Source: Modicisalibacter luteus DSM 23508
Lineage (GTDB): Bacteria > Pseudomonadota > Gammaproteobacteria > Pseudomonadales > Halomonadaceae
Length of the DNA stretch: 64,000 nucleotides
Assembly (NCBI RefSeq): GCF_000378505.1
Contig: NZ_KB899993.1
Coordinates: forward strand, 1-64,000
Direction of reading: 5' to 3'
Part shown: positions 1-7,637 of the stretch, piece after piece
Numbering within the stretch: the first letter of the stretch is position 1
Layout of the letters: each line of letters starts with the position of its first letter
Position numbers and translations under genes: made by a program
Notes under the pieces: generated by a model
Seen by the model: only the letters and a program-made list of their open reading frames with translations
The model's database searches: none
Told to the model about the DNA's origin: nothing

Positions 1-360
1 AAGTGGGCCAATGGCAAGGAAGATGCCCGAATCATCTTCGAGAGCCTTGCCAAGGCAGGGCCGGACTTTATTCACATCACCGAATATGATGCGACGCGCC
101 CGGCTTTCGATGACGGAGAGACACTAACGGAGCTCGCCAAGCGCTACACTCACGTTCCCGTTATCGCCAATGGTCAGCTAGGTGAGCCGGCAAAGGCGGA
201 AGAGCTCATCGCGAATGGCAAGGCCGACGTGATCACCTTGGGTAAATCAGCGTTGGCGAACCCTTCCTGGCCGAAGCGAGTGATGGAGGGTGAACCGGTT
301 GAGGAATTTGACTTCTCTATCCTCCAGCCTCAGGCATACATCAAGGAACATGAACTTTAG
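1..360 (+). CDS. NADH:flavin oxidoreductase (old yellow enzyme family), C-terminal part
   Basis: The reading frame is open from the first base and stops at TAG 358-360, so about 119 C-terminal residues are present and the start lies outside the window. The fragment has the end of an FMN-binding TIM barrel: a strand reading HVPVIANGQL, then KADVITLGKSALANPSWP, which in old yellow enzymes holds the FMN phosphate and marks the last strands and helices. Such enzymes reduce activated alkenes or related substrates with NAD(P)H in the cytoplasm. The substrate cannot be told from this end. The following reductase gene is on the same strand after a hairpin, so co-transcription is uncertain. Confidence 0.85.
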   Translation, partial: KWANGKEDARIIFESLAKAGPDFIHITEYDATRPAFDDGETLTELAKRYTHVPVIANGQLGEPAKAEELIANGKADVITLGKSALANPSWPKRVMEGEPVEEFDFSILQPQAYIKEHEL

Positions 361-370
361 AAGCTTCCTT

Positions 371-396
371 GGCCGAGCAGTCCTGTTCGGCCTTGG
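371..396 (+). terminator. possible terminator hairpin after the OYE gene
   Basis: GGCCGA (371-376) pairs with TCGGCC (387-392), and the stem extends inward through a G-T pair and CA/TG. It begins 10 bases after the OYE stop. The following T-run is weak (TTGG), so termination strength is doubtful. Confidence 0.4.
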
Positions 397-614
397 TCAC
401 AGCCCTGAAGTGACAGCTCGATTGTTGCTGCGTACCGCGTAGGGGAAGTCGTTGCTGAGTCAGTTTTGGACGAAAGCTGTCCGTACAGTCGATGCCTTCC
501 TGAATACCTGCAGAACCTCCACCTCGCTATCCGTGGTTGATTCCAATCTGGTTGACCCATATTTGATCAATGGAACAGATTATTTCTGTGCACTTTTCTC
601 AAACGGAGCATGAC

Positions 615-1637
615 GTGAGAGCTATCGCCACTACCGGTCATCCCGAAGCAGCACCCGAGCAGGCCTTCCAGATTATCGAGCGCGAGACACCCCAGCCTGG
701 TGAGTGGGATCTGCTTGTGCGTATCGAGGCAGTTTCGGTTAACCCCGTCGATACCAAGATTCGTCGGGGTGCATTCCTGCCCAGGGATCAGCAGCATGTG
801 CTTGGCTGGGACGCAGTCGGCCATGTGGAAAGCGTGGGCAGTAACGTGACAGGATTTGCTCCAGGCGAACGTGTCTATTATTCAGGCGAAGTCGAGCGGC
901 CTGGCTGTCATGCCGAATACCAGCTTGTCGATGCCCGCCTAGCGGCTAAGGCACCACGCAACTTGGCGCCCGAAGAAGCAGCAGCAATTCCCTTGACCGG
1001 CCTGACCGCTTGGGAAGCACTCTTCGATAAGCTGAAGCTAGCCCAAGGCGCCGACACGCATAGCGACGAGACTCTCCTGATCATCAACGGGGCTGGTGGT
1101 GTTGGCTCGATTGCCATTCAGCTAGCGCGCCAACTGACCGGTATCAAGGTGATTGCGACAGCTTCTCGCGAGCAGTCTGTCGAATGGTGTCGTTCCATGG
1201 GGGCCCATGAGGTTGTCAGCCACCATGATCTGATCGATAACATGCAGCGTGCTGGCTACACCGAGGTCGATTACATCTTCAACTGCCATGACATCGGTGA
1301 TCACTGGGACAACATGAACACCCTAATTCGTCCTTGGGGGCACATCGTTGCGATTGCAGAGACAGACAAGGCCGTTGACCTTAATCTGCTACAGGGCAAA
1401 GCAGTGACATTCAGTTGGGAGTTCATGTTTGCCCGGTCTTTGCATGGCCATGATATAGCGCACCAGGGCAAAGCCTTAACAATACTGGCCGAGCATCTCG
1501 ATGCAGGCAGACTTTGTTCGACCCGGAGTGAGGTGGTCGGACCGCTGACCCCAGAGAATCTTGGTCGTGCACACAGGCAACTTGAGGAAGGCCATACTAT
1601 TGGCAAGCTTGTGCTTACGGCCTTGCCTCCCGCCTGA
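615..1637 (+). CDS. Medium-chain NADPH reductase (quinone oxidoreductase / zinc-less ADH-like)
   Basis: This is a 340-residue member of the MDR superfamily. A GroES-like N-terminal half contains AVSVNPVDTK and GWDAVGHVESVG. The Rossmann half has the dinucleotide loop INGAGGVGSIAIQLA. The cysteine set that binds structural zinc in true alcohol dehydrogenases is absent, which points to a quinone/enone reductase-type enzyme using NADPH. An ATG at 570 would give a 15-residue longer protein, but GTG 615 is preceded by GGAG at a good distance and its product begins RAIATTGH, as family members do. It lies downstream of another reductase (OYE), suggesting a shared role in reducing electrophiles. A strong terminator follows. 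Confidence 0.85.
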   Translation: MRAIATTGHPEAAPEQAFQIIERETPQPGEWDLLVRIEAVSVNPVDTKIRRGAFLPRDQQHVLGWDAVGHVESVGSNVTGFAPGERVYYSGEVERPGCHAEYQLVDARLAAKAPRNLAPEEAAAIPLTGLTAWEALFDKLKLAQGADTHSDETLLIINGAGGVGSIAIQLARQLTGIKVIATASREQSVEWCRSMGAHEVVSHHDLIDNMQRAGYTEVDYIFNCHDIGDHWDNMNTLIRPWGHIVAIAETDKAVDLNLLQGKAVTFSWEFMFARSLHGHDIAHQGKALTILAEHLDAGRLCSTRSEVVGPLTPENLGRAHRQLEEGHTIGKLVLTALPPA

Positions 1638-1655
1638 AGGTTGCGCTAGATGTTG

Positions 1656-1684
1656 AATGCCCGGCCATCGGCCGGGCATTTTGT
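1656..1684 (+). terminator. Rho-independent terminator
   Basis: A perfect 11-bp stem, AATGCCCGGCC (1656-1666) with GGCCGGGCATT (1670-1680), has a 3-base loop and is followed by TTGTT. It ends the MDR reductase transcript. The rest of the gap up to 1950 shows no gene; it is AT-richer than its surroundings and presumably carries the promoter of the next gene. Confidence 0.85.
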
Positions 1685-1950
1685 TGAGGGCCATTGAGGC
1701 ATTTCGATGTAGGCCCGTGCGACTGCTGATCAGGATACTAGCTTGAGTGGGCAGAGGTGACATGGGCCTCTATAAGCTTCTGGCTTTATTGGCGCCCCGA
1801 TAGGATCCGAATTTATAACCGGATCTTAGAAGAAGCGTGTCGAGTATTCAGAAACAGACTAGCAACCTTTCCAACAATACTTGAATGCCCTAGGTGGAGA
1901 TGCCAAGCTTAATTGTACTTTTGTAACAATAAGAGACTGGATGGTAAATT

Positions 1951-2289
1951 ATGAAGCCATTGACGCTTTCCGGTTTTGTTATAACGCTATGCTTCGCTGC
2001 TAATGTTGATGCTCGTGATCTCCCAAGCATCGCTGCTGAAGGGTATTGTTTGGAAGTCGCGGAATATGAAGGCGGCAACGAAGAGGTGTATGACGGCTGC
2101 ATAGATCTTGAAAAGAACGCTTACGAGCACCTGATGAAGCATTGGGGAGCCGTCCCTGAAGAAATAAAGAAGCATTGTGTAGCTATCGCCATGTCTGGCG
2201 GAGAGAGCTACTCGGTGCTTGAAGATTGTGTTGGCTCGACCACAGCAGAAATAAACACCTCACCTTCAGGCCAGGAAGGGCACGGGTAA
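1951..2289 (+). CDS. Small secreted four-cysteine protein of unknown function
   Basis: A 112-residue protein with a short N-terminal signal peptide: MK, a hydrophobic stretch of about 16 residues, and a likely cleavage near VDA-RD (residues 20-22). The mature part is acidic and has four cysteines, in YCLEV, DGCIDL, KHCVAI and EDCVGS, which could form two disulfides in the periplasm. The Shine-Dalgarno sequence is weak (GGATGG region). I do not recognise a characterised family, although the ordered spacing of aromatic, Cys and His residues suggests a conserved small domain. It is flanked by terminators or gaps, so it is probably transcribed alone. Codon use is more AT-rich than in the housekeeping genes to its right. 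Confidence 0.6.
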   Translation: MKPLTLSGFVITLCFAANVDARDLPSIAAEGYCLEVAEYEGGNEEVYDGCIDLEKNAYEHLMKHWGAVPEEIKKHCVAIAMSGGESYSVLEDCVGSTTAEINTSPSGQEGHG

Positions 2290-2511
2290 CAGGAAGGCCA
2301 CGGGTAAGTAGTGCCGGAAGCGCATGTAAAGAAACATCAGTGTCGTACGTGACGAATATAACGCGTCTCACTTAAGGGGAGGGTGGGTTTTGCGTATCAA
2401 TTCGCCAGGAAGGAATCTGGCGACGCCTGCACCGCAAGGGGAAATGTTCGGGTGCGCTGCCTGTAAGAAAGTGAAACTGCGGCGTCCCTGCCGCTAATCG
2501 ATCAAGCTAGT

Positions 2512-2787
2512 TCAGATGAGTTCTCGCTCAGGAGCACTCAGCCACGAACCACATTGCGTACCGGCACTGGCCCAATCCTCCCCTATTCGAGCAATAAATA
2601 CCCGGTCTCTCTCCCCCATCAACGGCATCAGCTTGTCTCTAAGGTGCTCGGAGCTGATCTCAATCTCAATCTCAATCAGGTAACATGTATCGGTCACGTG
2701 TTTGCATGGATAGACCTGTAGCTGATTGCAAAATGCCTCGTACTCCTGGGGAAGGAGGAGGTCGAAAACAACCAAGTAAGTTGCCAT
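2512..2787 (-). CDS. SinR-like / Cas2-fold-like small protein (orphan)
   Basis: A 91-residue protein beginning MATYLVVFDL, followed by a central CYLIEIE strand and a RVFIARIGEDWA strand. This strand-helix-strand order, with a conserved Trp and a C-terminal CGSWL, resembles the small SinR-family proteins whose fold is related to Cas2/VapD ferredoxin-like nucleases. The catalytic aspartate expected at the end of strand 1 (FDL) is present. No cas gene or repeat array lies nearby, so a CRISPR role is not supported. The Shine-Dalgarno sequence is modest (AGGA about 9 bases upstream). A small in-frame hexanucleotide repeat expands the Glu-Ile stretch. Function is unknown; the family assignment is by eye. 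Confidence 0.6.
   Translation of the reverse strand: MATYLVVFDLLLPQEYEAFCNQLQVYPCKHVTDTCYLIEIEIEISSEHLRDKLMPLMGERDRVFIARIGEDWASAGTQCGSWLSAPERELI
2657..2674. repeat. Three tandem 6-bp units inside the SinR-like gene
   Basis: ATCTCA occurs three times in direct succession (2657-2662, 2663-2668, 2669-2674). On the coding strand it produces the Glu-Ile dipeptide repeats in the middle of the protein. The unit is a multiple of three, so copy-number change would lengthen the strand without a frameshift. Confidence 0.7.
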
Positions 2788-3035
2788 CTATGGTCCTGCG
2801 CTTAGGGGGTAAGAGTTGCTTGTTTTTCGTGGCGATTCTTTATCGGCCGAACCAATGCCGGGTTCAGTGTTAGAGAGCATTTTGCTGATATCTGTCAAGA
2901 AAATAAGGCAGGCGCGAGGTCGCCTCGTCTGTAGCTCAGGCGAGGCGAGTAGAACCTTCATAGATCAGCAGCGTGCAGGGCAGCCGTCAGCAGTGCAACG
3001 GGGCAAAGTTCATGAGCCGGCTCGGGGACATGGCT

Positions 3036-3800
3036 TCACTTGGCATTGCCGGTCGGCTGCATGGAGGCTTTTTCAAGCGCCTGGGTGATTTGCTGTATCG
3101 CGGCGGGGCCGATGCCGTTGACCTTCGCCAGGCTGCCTTCCTCAAGCGCTGAGTTAACCTCTGAAGCCAGAACAAGGTCTAGCTCGTTGAGTTTCTTGAT
3201 GAGCCTGGGTGGAACATCAAGATCTTCAGTGCGACGGCAGTTATGTTCTAACCGCCACATGGACGCCAGCTCATTGGCGGCCGCTACCGCAAACTCTCCA
3301 TAAGCACCGTTCTCAACTTCATTGAACAGGCTGCAGAACTTGAGTTCATGCTTGTCTGTTTCATCCAGAGGCCAGCTGCTAAGCATGTAATGCTGCTCTG
3401 GTTGGCTGATGTGCACTTGGTTGTTGGCCAGTGTAACGACCATCTTGCCATCGTCGCTGACGCGTTCCGAGTGTTCCTCCCTGTGTGCGGCTTCCCGCTT
3501 TTGACTGGGCTGGCGTCGTTTGGGACTCTTCTTTGCTGCCTGCTTCTGCAGTTCCTGCTGGGCGAGATGCTTGGCTTGTTTTGCGTCCCGCCGGGCTTGC
3601 TCGAGCTTGTCGCTGAGCCGCTCGTTGCGCGCTCTCAGTTGAGAGGATTCTTGCTTGGCCTTGTCACGCGATTTGCCTGTCTGCTTTACCTCGCGCTCAA
3701 GGCGAGCAACATCGGCACGCAGCTGATCGACTTCCATCTGCAAGGCAATAGCATGGGTAAGCGGGTCGTCGATCGTGCTGCGGTCAGCGGGGTTGGTCAT
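3036..3800 (-). CDS. Coiled-coil protein with HhH-like C-terminus, function unknown
   Basis: A 254-residue cytoplasmic protein with no signal or membrane segment. Residues 15-87 form a long charged coiled coil (VDQLRADVARLEREVKQ and onward). Residues 88-112 are a Lys/Arg-rich linker. Residues 115-254 look globular. Near the end, VNGIGPAAIQQI (227-238) resembles a helix-hairpin-helix turn of the kind that contacts the DNA backbone. I do not recognise the family; a DNA-binding or nucleoid-associated role is inference from the basic linker and this motif. It is monocistronic, between the SinR-like gene and a long gap. A 215-codon open frame on the opposite strand (3348-3995) is a shadow. Confidence 0.65.
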   Translation of the reverse strand: MTNPADRSTIDDPLTHAIALQMEVDQLRADVARLEREVKQTGKSRDKAKQESSQLRARNERLSDKLEQARRDAKQAKHLAQQELQKQAAKKSPKRRQPSQKREAAHREEHSERVSDDGKMVVTLANNQVHISQPEQHYMLSSWPLDETDKHELKFCSLFNEVENGAYGEFAVAAANELASMWRLEHNCRRTEDLDVPPRLIKKLNELDLVLASEVNSALEEGSLAKVNGIGPAAIQQITQALEKASMQPTGNAK

Positions 3801-4368
3801 CTAGATCCTCATGGGCTGGGTTGGGTAAGGGACTATGTGTCATCCCTGCGTAACGTTGTCCTGCCTTGTGGCAGGGGGAGTGAAACGTGGTGCGGAGCCA
3901 TGGCAGGCATACCGGCGCTAGCCTGTTTCCTGATCAAGGATCCGCCTCAGCGTTTTATTCGTTTGGCCGGCTGTACAGCGTGGCGTGCCGGTTAGCAAAA
4001 GTAGGCCAATGATACGTTAGAGAGGGGAATGACTCACCCCTCTCGAGCCGTTTGGTGGCTGCCCGGCGCGACAAGGCGTTATAAGAAGTGACGGCAGCGT
4101 TAAGGTCAATAAGGAAAGGCTAATGTAAAGCTGCACCTAGTTATGGGGTCTTTAAGATAAGCGAAAGCTTTGTGGCGTTACTCACAAGCATGGATGAGCG
4201 AACCTAGAGAGCGACGATACTGACGTCGAGCGCGTGTCGCTAAGGCCTTGCCGCACCGACCTGAGAGTTTCGTGTTCAATATGCAAATGACGGGAGCGGT
4301 TAAGAAAACCGTCATGAAGGGTTGTTATCCTCGGCCCCGGATGAGCCAGACATAGGCAGGAGGCCTGT
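3801..4368. other. Gene-poor gap of about 570 bp
   Basis: I see no convincing gene here. It contains the divergent promoter regions for the coiled-coil gene (minus) and the small zinc protein (plus), a short hairpin CCTGCC/GGCAGG at 3860-3875, and the hairpin at 4020-4044. The composition is more AT-rich than the rest of the window from about 4080 onward. Confidence 0.5.
4020..4044. other. Isolated perfect hairpin in gene-poor gap
   Basis: GAGAGGGG (4020-4027) pairs with CCCCTCTC (4037-4044) around the loop AATGACTCA. There is no T-run on either side, so it is not a classical terminator, and no gene ends next to it. It could be a protein-binding site, part of a small RNA, or a relic. Confidence 0.4.
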
Positions 4369-4641
4369 ATGTTCAATCTCTCAAGGGAAGTGACCTGTCC
4401 GCACTGCAGCGCTATCAATCGCTGGGAGGGAAATGATCCCCAACCCGAAGACGAACTGACCTGTCTGCGGTGTCGACGGTTCATTACCAGCCACGAAGAC
4501 TATATCCATAGTCTGGTGAAACAGGAGGTGTCTCGTACTATGCAGCGTTACGCCTACCGCAGCGTCTCCCGAGACCTTTCGCTTCTGAAGCTGGCGCTCA
4601 TGGATGCTCCACGACCAAGCGTTGAAACGCTGAGTTACTGA
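4369..4641 (+). CDS. Small CxxC-CxxC zinc-ribbon-like protein
   Basis: A 90-residue protein with VTCPHC (residues 8-13) and LTCLRC (about residues 35-40), two knuckles about 26 residues apart that would form one four-cysteine zinc site. The C-terminal half is helical and basic (RTMQRYAYRSVSRD). A strong Shine-Dalgarno sequence, AGGAGG, lies about 6 bases before ATG 4369, and a terminator follows, so the gene is probably real and transcribed alone. I do not recognise a named family. A regulatory or RNA/DNA-binding role would be a guess. Confidence 0.65.
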   Translation: MFNLSREVTCPHCSAINRWEGNDPQPEDELTCLRCRRFITSHEDYIHSLVKQEVSRTMQRYAYRSVSRDLSLLKLALMDAPRPSVETLSY

Positions 4642-4682
4642 TTAGGCATACGGCGGCATTCATTCTGAGAGTCGTAACCTAG

Positions 4683-4712
4683 GCCTTCCCGGATTCGGGG
4701 AGGCTTCGTCGT
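4683..4712 (+). terminator. Terminator after the small zinc protein
   Basis: GCCTTCCC (4683-4690 region) pairs with GGGGAGGC (4697-4704), including one G-T pair, around the loop GGATTC. It is followed by TTCGTCGTTT. The stem is stable and the U-tract imperfect. Confidence 0.6.
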
Positions 4713-4802
4713 TTCGAATGGCCTGCTTGTTCACGCTGGGAAGAACAACCAAACTCAGGCAAGCATGCCTAAAAGTATTGACCTACCAGCAAGGAGGCTG
4801 TC

Positions 4803-5411
4803 ATGAGACCGTATTCCGCGTTTGGACATCTCGCTATCGTTGCGATTGGCACTTTTATCCTCACTGCAGCCGGTTGCAGCACCCCCAGCGAGAGGGAGCA
4901 GAAGGTTGCTGGTACTGCAGCTGCGGCGGATGAAAAGCCGGAGCCGATGTCCAGCAGTAACATTCTTTTTGTCATCGAAACGATCAACCTGGGCGAGGCT
5001 GAGCAGGCTGAGCTCGCCTTGCAACATTCCCAGAACGAAGAAGTTACCGAACTGGCACGGCGCATCCTGCAGGATCACACTGCATCGACCCAAGTCGTGA
5101 ACGAACTGGGGCAGGGCATGGGCACCGAAGAAGGTGCCTCCAGTTCAATCAGTGACGGGATCCAATTCCAGGCGAACGCTTTCCTGGAAGACATGGCGGG
5201 ACTGACCGGGTATGAATTCAACAAGACCTATCTGGAAAAACAGGTCGTGCTGCACGGCGTTGCGCTGGATGTGGTACGAACGCAACTAATCCCCAACGCC
5301 GATGAGCGGCAAGTGCTCGATTATCTGGAGAAATACCACAACATGCTAGAGGCACACCGTAAACAGGCGCAGCAGAGCTTGAAAAAGATATTGGAATCGA
5401 GGGATAGCTAA
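4803..5411 (+). CDS. DUF4142 family lipoprotein
   Basis: A 202-residue protein with a signal peptide ending in the lipobox LTAAGC (Cys near residue 25), so it should be lipid-anchored in the envelope. After a Ser/Ala-rich spacer comes the helical DUF4142 domain (about residues 50-195), a four-helix, ferritin-like arrangement with EQAELALQHSQNEEV, LARRILQDH and HGVALDVVR. Family members are widespread and often stress-induced; no biochemical function is established. The Shine-Dalgarno sequence AAGGAGG (4791-4797) sits ideally for ATG 4803. It is a single-gene unit, with a terminator hairpin shared with the convergent downstream gene. Confidence 0.85.
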   Translation: MRPYSAFGHLAIVAIGTFILTAAGCSTPSEREQKVAGTAAAADEKPEPMSSSNILFVIETINLGEAEQAELALQHSQNEEVTELARRILQDHTASTQVVNELGQGMGTEEGASSSISDGIQFQANAFLEDMAGLTGYEFNKTYLEKQVVLHGVALDVVRTQLIPNADERQVLDYLEKYHNMLEAHRKQAQQSLKKILESRDS

Positions 5412-5415
5412 AATG

Positions 5416-5446
5416 AAAAGCGCCCCGATCAGTCAGGGCGGGGCGC
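5416..5446 (-). terminator. Terminator between convergent genes (best on minus strand)
   Basis: GCGCCCC (5420-5426) pairs with GGGGCGC (5440-5446). On the minus strand the stem is followed by CTTTTCATTTT, a good U-tract, so it chiefly terminates the small zinc-finger gene that ends at 5478. It may also stop the DUF4142 transcript. Confidence 0.7.
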
Positions 5447-5477
5447 AGCAGCTTCCTGACGTATACCCAATTGCAGG

Positions 5478-5660
5478 TCAGGCCCCGCCGATTCCACGGA
5501 TGACATAACCTGTCCCGCCACAATCAGGACACTCCTTGCCTTCTAGCTGGCCAGTGCCGTCACACTTGCGGCAGATATCTTCACCCGTGCCCGGCGTTCC
5601 CGGTTCGGCTTCATCGCCCGGTTCCATGCCTTCGTTCCGCTCATCATTATGCGTCACCAT
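5478..5660 (-). CDS. 60-residue DnaJ-type zinc-finger mini-protein
   Basis: The protein has an acidic, Gly/Pro-rich N-terminus, then CRKCDGTGQ and CPDCGGTGY, two CxxCxGxG repeats. This is the zinc-binding repeat of DnaJ/Hsp40 and of many small quality-control or assembly factors, here as a single pair with no J domain. A longer frame begins at ATG 5690, but AAGGAGG lies inside that extension, about 6 bases before ATG 5660, which fixes the shorter start. A role as a zinc-dependent chaperone-like or redox protein is inference. It is monocistronic with its own terminator. Confidence 0.75.
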   Translation of the reverse strand: MVTHNDERNEGMEPGDEAEPGTPGTGEDICRKCDGTGQLEGKECPDCGGTGYVIRGIGGA

Positions 5661-5893
5661 GTCATGCCTCCTTGGAGATTCGCTGGCCATAGGGCGTCAC
5701 GTCCAGACTTACTATCTACCCTAGAAGTGAAATGAGGCGTTGACCAGTCAGTAAAGGCGGCTTGCGTCAGGTAACACTCAGTGTTCAGAGCAGGGCGAAA
5801 CAGGGGTAAGGCCCAGCTCGAACAGACAAGGGCGTGCTAGAGCATTACCTTGTCGCAACCGGGAGGTCTTCAATTGGCGCGCTACCGCCATGG

Positions 5894-6814
5894 CTATGAC
5901 TCTACACGCCCCAGCATCAGAAATTCGAGCAGAGCTTTCTGGGCATGCAGGCGGTTGCCGGCTTCCTGCCAGACCACGGCACGCGGGTCGTCGAGCAGGG
6001 TTTCACTTATCTCTTCGCCGCGATGGGCCGGCAGGCAGTGCAGAAAAATGACTTCCTCCGCCGCCTTGTCGAGCATGGCTTCGGTGACTTGAAAACCGGT
6101 GAAGGCACGTTCGCGCTCGCCTTGTTCCTCTTCCTGCCCCATGGAGGCCCACACATCGGTCGTGATCAGGTGAGCATCGACAACGGCCTCCTGCGGATCA
6201 CGCAGAAGCGTGACGCGGTCGCCAGCTGCGCTCAGGATCTCGGGGTCGGGATCGTAACCTTCAGGGCAGCATACACGGAGCTGGAAATCGAACTGACGCG
6301 CAGCGTTGATCCACGAGTGGCACATGTTGTTGCCGTCGCCGATCCACACGGACGTCTTGCCCTTCACGGCGCCGCGACGCTCGGTCCAGGTCATGACGTC
6401 GGCCAATAGCTGGCAGGGATGATAGTCATCGGTAAGTGCATTGATTACCGGTACCGTGCTGGCCTTGGCAAAGGCTTCCAGGCCGGCATGGGAGAAAGTG
6501 CGGATCATGACCGCATCGACCATTTCCGAGAGTACCCGGGCAGTATCCTCGATCGGTTCACCCCGGCCCAATTGAGTATCGCGCGGCGACAGGAAAAGCG
6601 CATGACCCCCGAATTGCGCCATGGCGGTCTCGAACGACACACGGGTCCGTGTCGACGACTTCTCGAAGATCATCGCCAGGGTACGGTTGGTGAACGGCGT
6701 ATAGGTAGGGCCTTGGGTCTTGAGGCCATTCTTGATGCTGATTGCCCGGCGGATCAGATAGGCGAGCTCTTCCGGGGTCAGGTCCAGCAGGGTTAGAAAG
6801 TGGCGTGTCGCCAT
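5894..6814 (-). CDS. argF: Ornithine carbamoyltransferase
   Basis: The enzyme makes citrulline from ornithine and carbamoyl phosphate in arginine biosynthesis (cytoplasm, trimer). At 306 residues it has the family's usual length. Visible motifs are the carbamoyl-phosphate loop STRTR (residues 54-58), HPCQ (132-135), the ornithine-binding DVWASMG (220-226) and the catalytic HCLPAHRG (259-266). AGGAG sits just upstream of ATG 6814. The next arginine gene, argG, lies 2.4 kb away on the other strand, so they are not one operon. I saw no clear ArgR box. Confidence 0.97.
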   Translation of the reverse strand: MATRHFLTLLDLTPEELAYLIRRAISIKNGLKTQGPTYTPFTNRTLAMIFEKSSTRTRVSFETAMAQFGGHALFLSPRDTQLGRGEPIEDTARVLSEMVDAVMIRTFSHAGLEAFAKASTVPVINALTDDYHPCQLLADVMTWTERRGAVKGKTSVWIGDGNNMCHSWINAARQFDFQLRVCCPEGYDPDPEILSAAGDRVTLLRDPQEAVVDAHLITTDVWASMGQEEEQGERERAFTGFQVTEAMLDKAAEEVIFLHCLPAHRGEEISETLLDDPRAVVWQEAGNRLHAQKALLEFLMLGRVES

Positions 6815-7092
6815 GGCAAGCTCCTGTCATCGACATACCGCTAACGAAAAAGGCGCCGAAGGAGCGGAAGTGCACCGTCGGCGCCCGGGCCACGACATCT
6901 GGATGCCTGACCGCGCGAAAGGGAACCATCCTATCCAGTGCCGGGTCACAGCGCAATGTACGGCATGCATTCTTGCACTTGCGGGGGCTGCTTTCGGCCT
7001 TCGGCATTAGTAGAATGAAAAGCACGCAAAATCATTCATCCGGCAACGCGGCATCGCGCTGACCCGCCCGGTGCCCCGGAAAGGAACGCCAC

Positions 7093-7440
7093 ATGAGCAC
7101 CACTCTGGAGAACATCAAGCAGCAGATCAGCGAAAATCCCATTCTGATCTACATGAAGGGAACGCCGCAGCTTCCGCAATGTGGCTTTTCCGCACAGACC
7201 GTCCAGGCGCTGATGGCGTGCGGCGAACGTTTCGCCTTCGTCAATGTCCTGGACAACCCCGATATTCGCGCTGAGCTGCCCAAGTACGCCAACTGGCCGA
7301 CCTTCCCTCAGCTTTGGGTACACGGCGAATTAGTGGGCGGTTGCGACATTATCGTCGAGATGTACCAAAACGGTGAGCTTGAGAAGCTAATCAAGGACGC
7401 AGCGGCCAAGGCCAGCGCCGAACAGGACGATCAAGCCTGA
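7093..7440 (+). CDS. grxD: Monothiol glutaredoxin, Grx4 family
   Basis: A 115-residue protein with the signature CGFS (Cys30) after LPQ, KGTPQLPQC upstream, a WPTFPQLWVHGELVGGCDI segment (positions 73-91) that binds glutathione, and a charged C-terminal tail. Monothiol glutaredoxins of this class bind a [2Fe-2S] cluster with glutathione and deliver it to acceptor proteins or to BolA partners. The Shine-Dalgarno sequence GGAA precedes the ATG. It is divergent from argF across a 278-bp gap in which I see no gene, and is followed by a strong terminator, so it is transcribed alone. Confidence 0.96.
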   Translation: MSTTLENIKQQISENPILIYMKGTPQLPQCGFSAQTVQALMACGERFAFVNVLDNPDIRAELPKYANWPTFPQLWVHGELVGGCDIIVEMYQNGELEKLIKDAAAKASAEQDDQA

Positions 7441-7463
7441 TCCAAACGAGAATCACTAGTTTG

Positions 7464-7500
7464 AAGGGCCCGCGGATCGATGATTCGCGGGCCTTTCTGT
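7464..7500 (+). terminator. Rho-independent terminator after grxD
   Basis: GGCCCGCG (7467-7474) pairs with CGCGGGCC (7486-7493), extended by flanking AA/TT, and is followed by TTTCTGT. Confidence 0.88.
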
Positions 7501-7637
7501 ATCCACGAATTGATACGCTCGGATACGAAATGATCGCCAGAAATCATTGAAAAGACTGATTTCCGCAGCCACGCTGATTCAGTGAACGGCCGAAAAGGAT
7601 CGGCTGTAAAGTGAGCATGACCAGGGAGGTTACGTAC

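Noticed and set aside
2390-2497. 35-codon TTG-start frame with AGGGGAGGG upstream and a CAAC knuckle
   Set aside because: The ribosome-site match is attractive, but the frame is very short, uses a rare start and shows no recognisable family. It may be a relic. Conservation or ribosome profiling would be needed.
2512-2787. CRISPR-Cas remnant
   Set aside because: The Cas2-like look of the small protein suggested it, but there is no repeat array, leader, cas1 or effector gene in the window.
3348-3995. 215-codon open frame on the plus strand
   Set aside because: It lies mostly antisense to the coiled-coil gene, has no ribosome site, and its composition follows the complement of that gene.
6815-7092. 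tRNA or small RNA gene between argF and grxD
   Set aside because: No cloverleaf, T-loop sequence or terminator was visible; it reads as a divergent promoter region.
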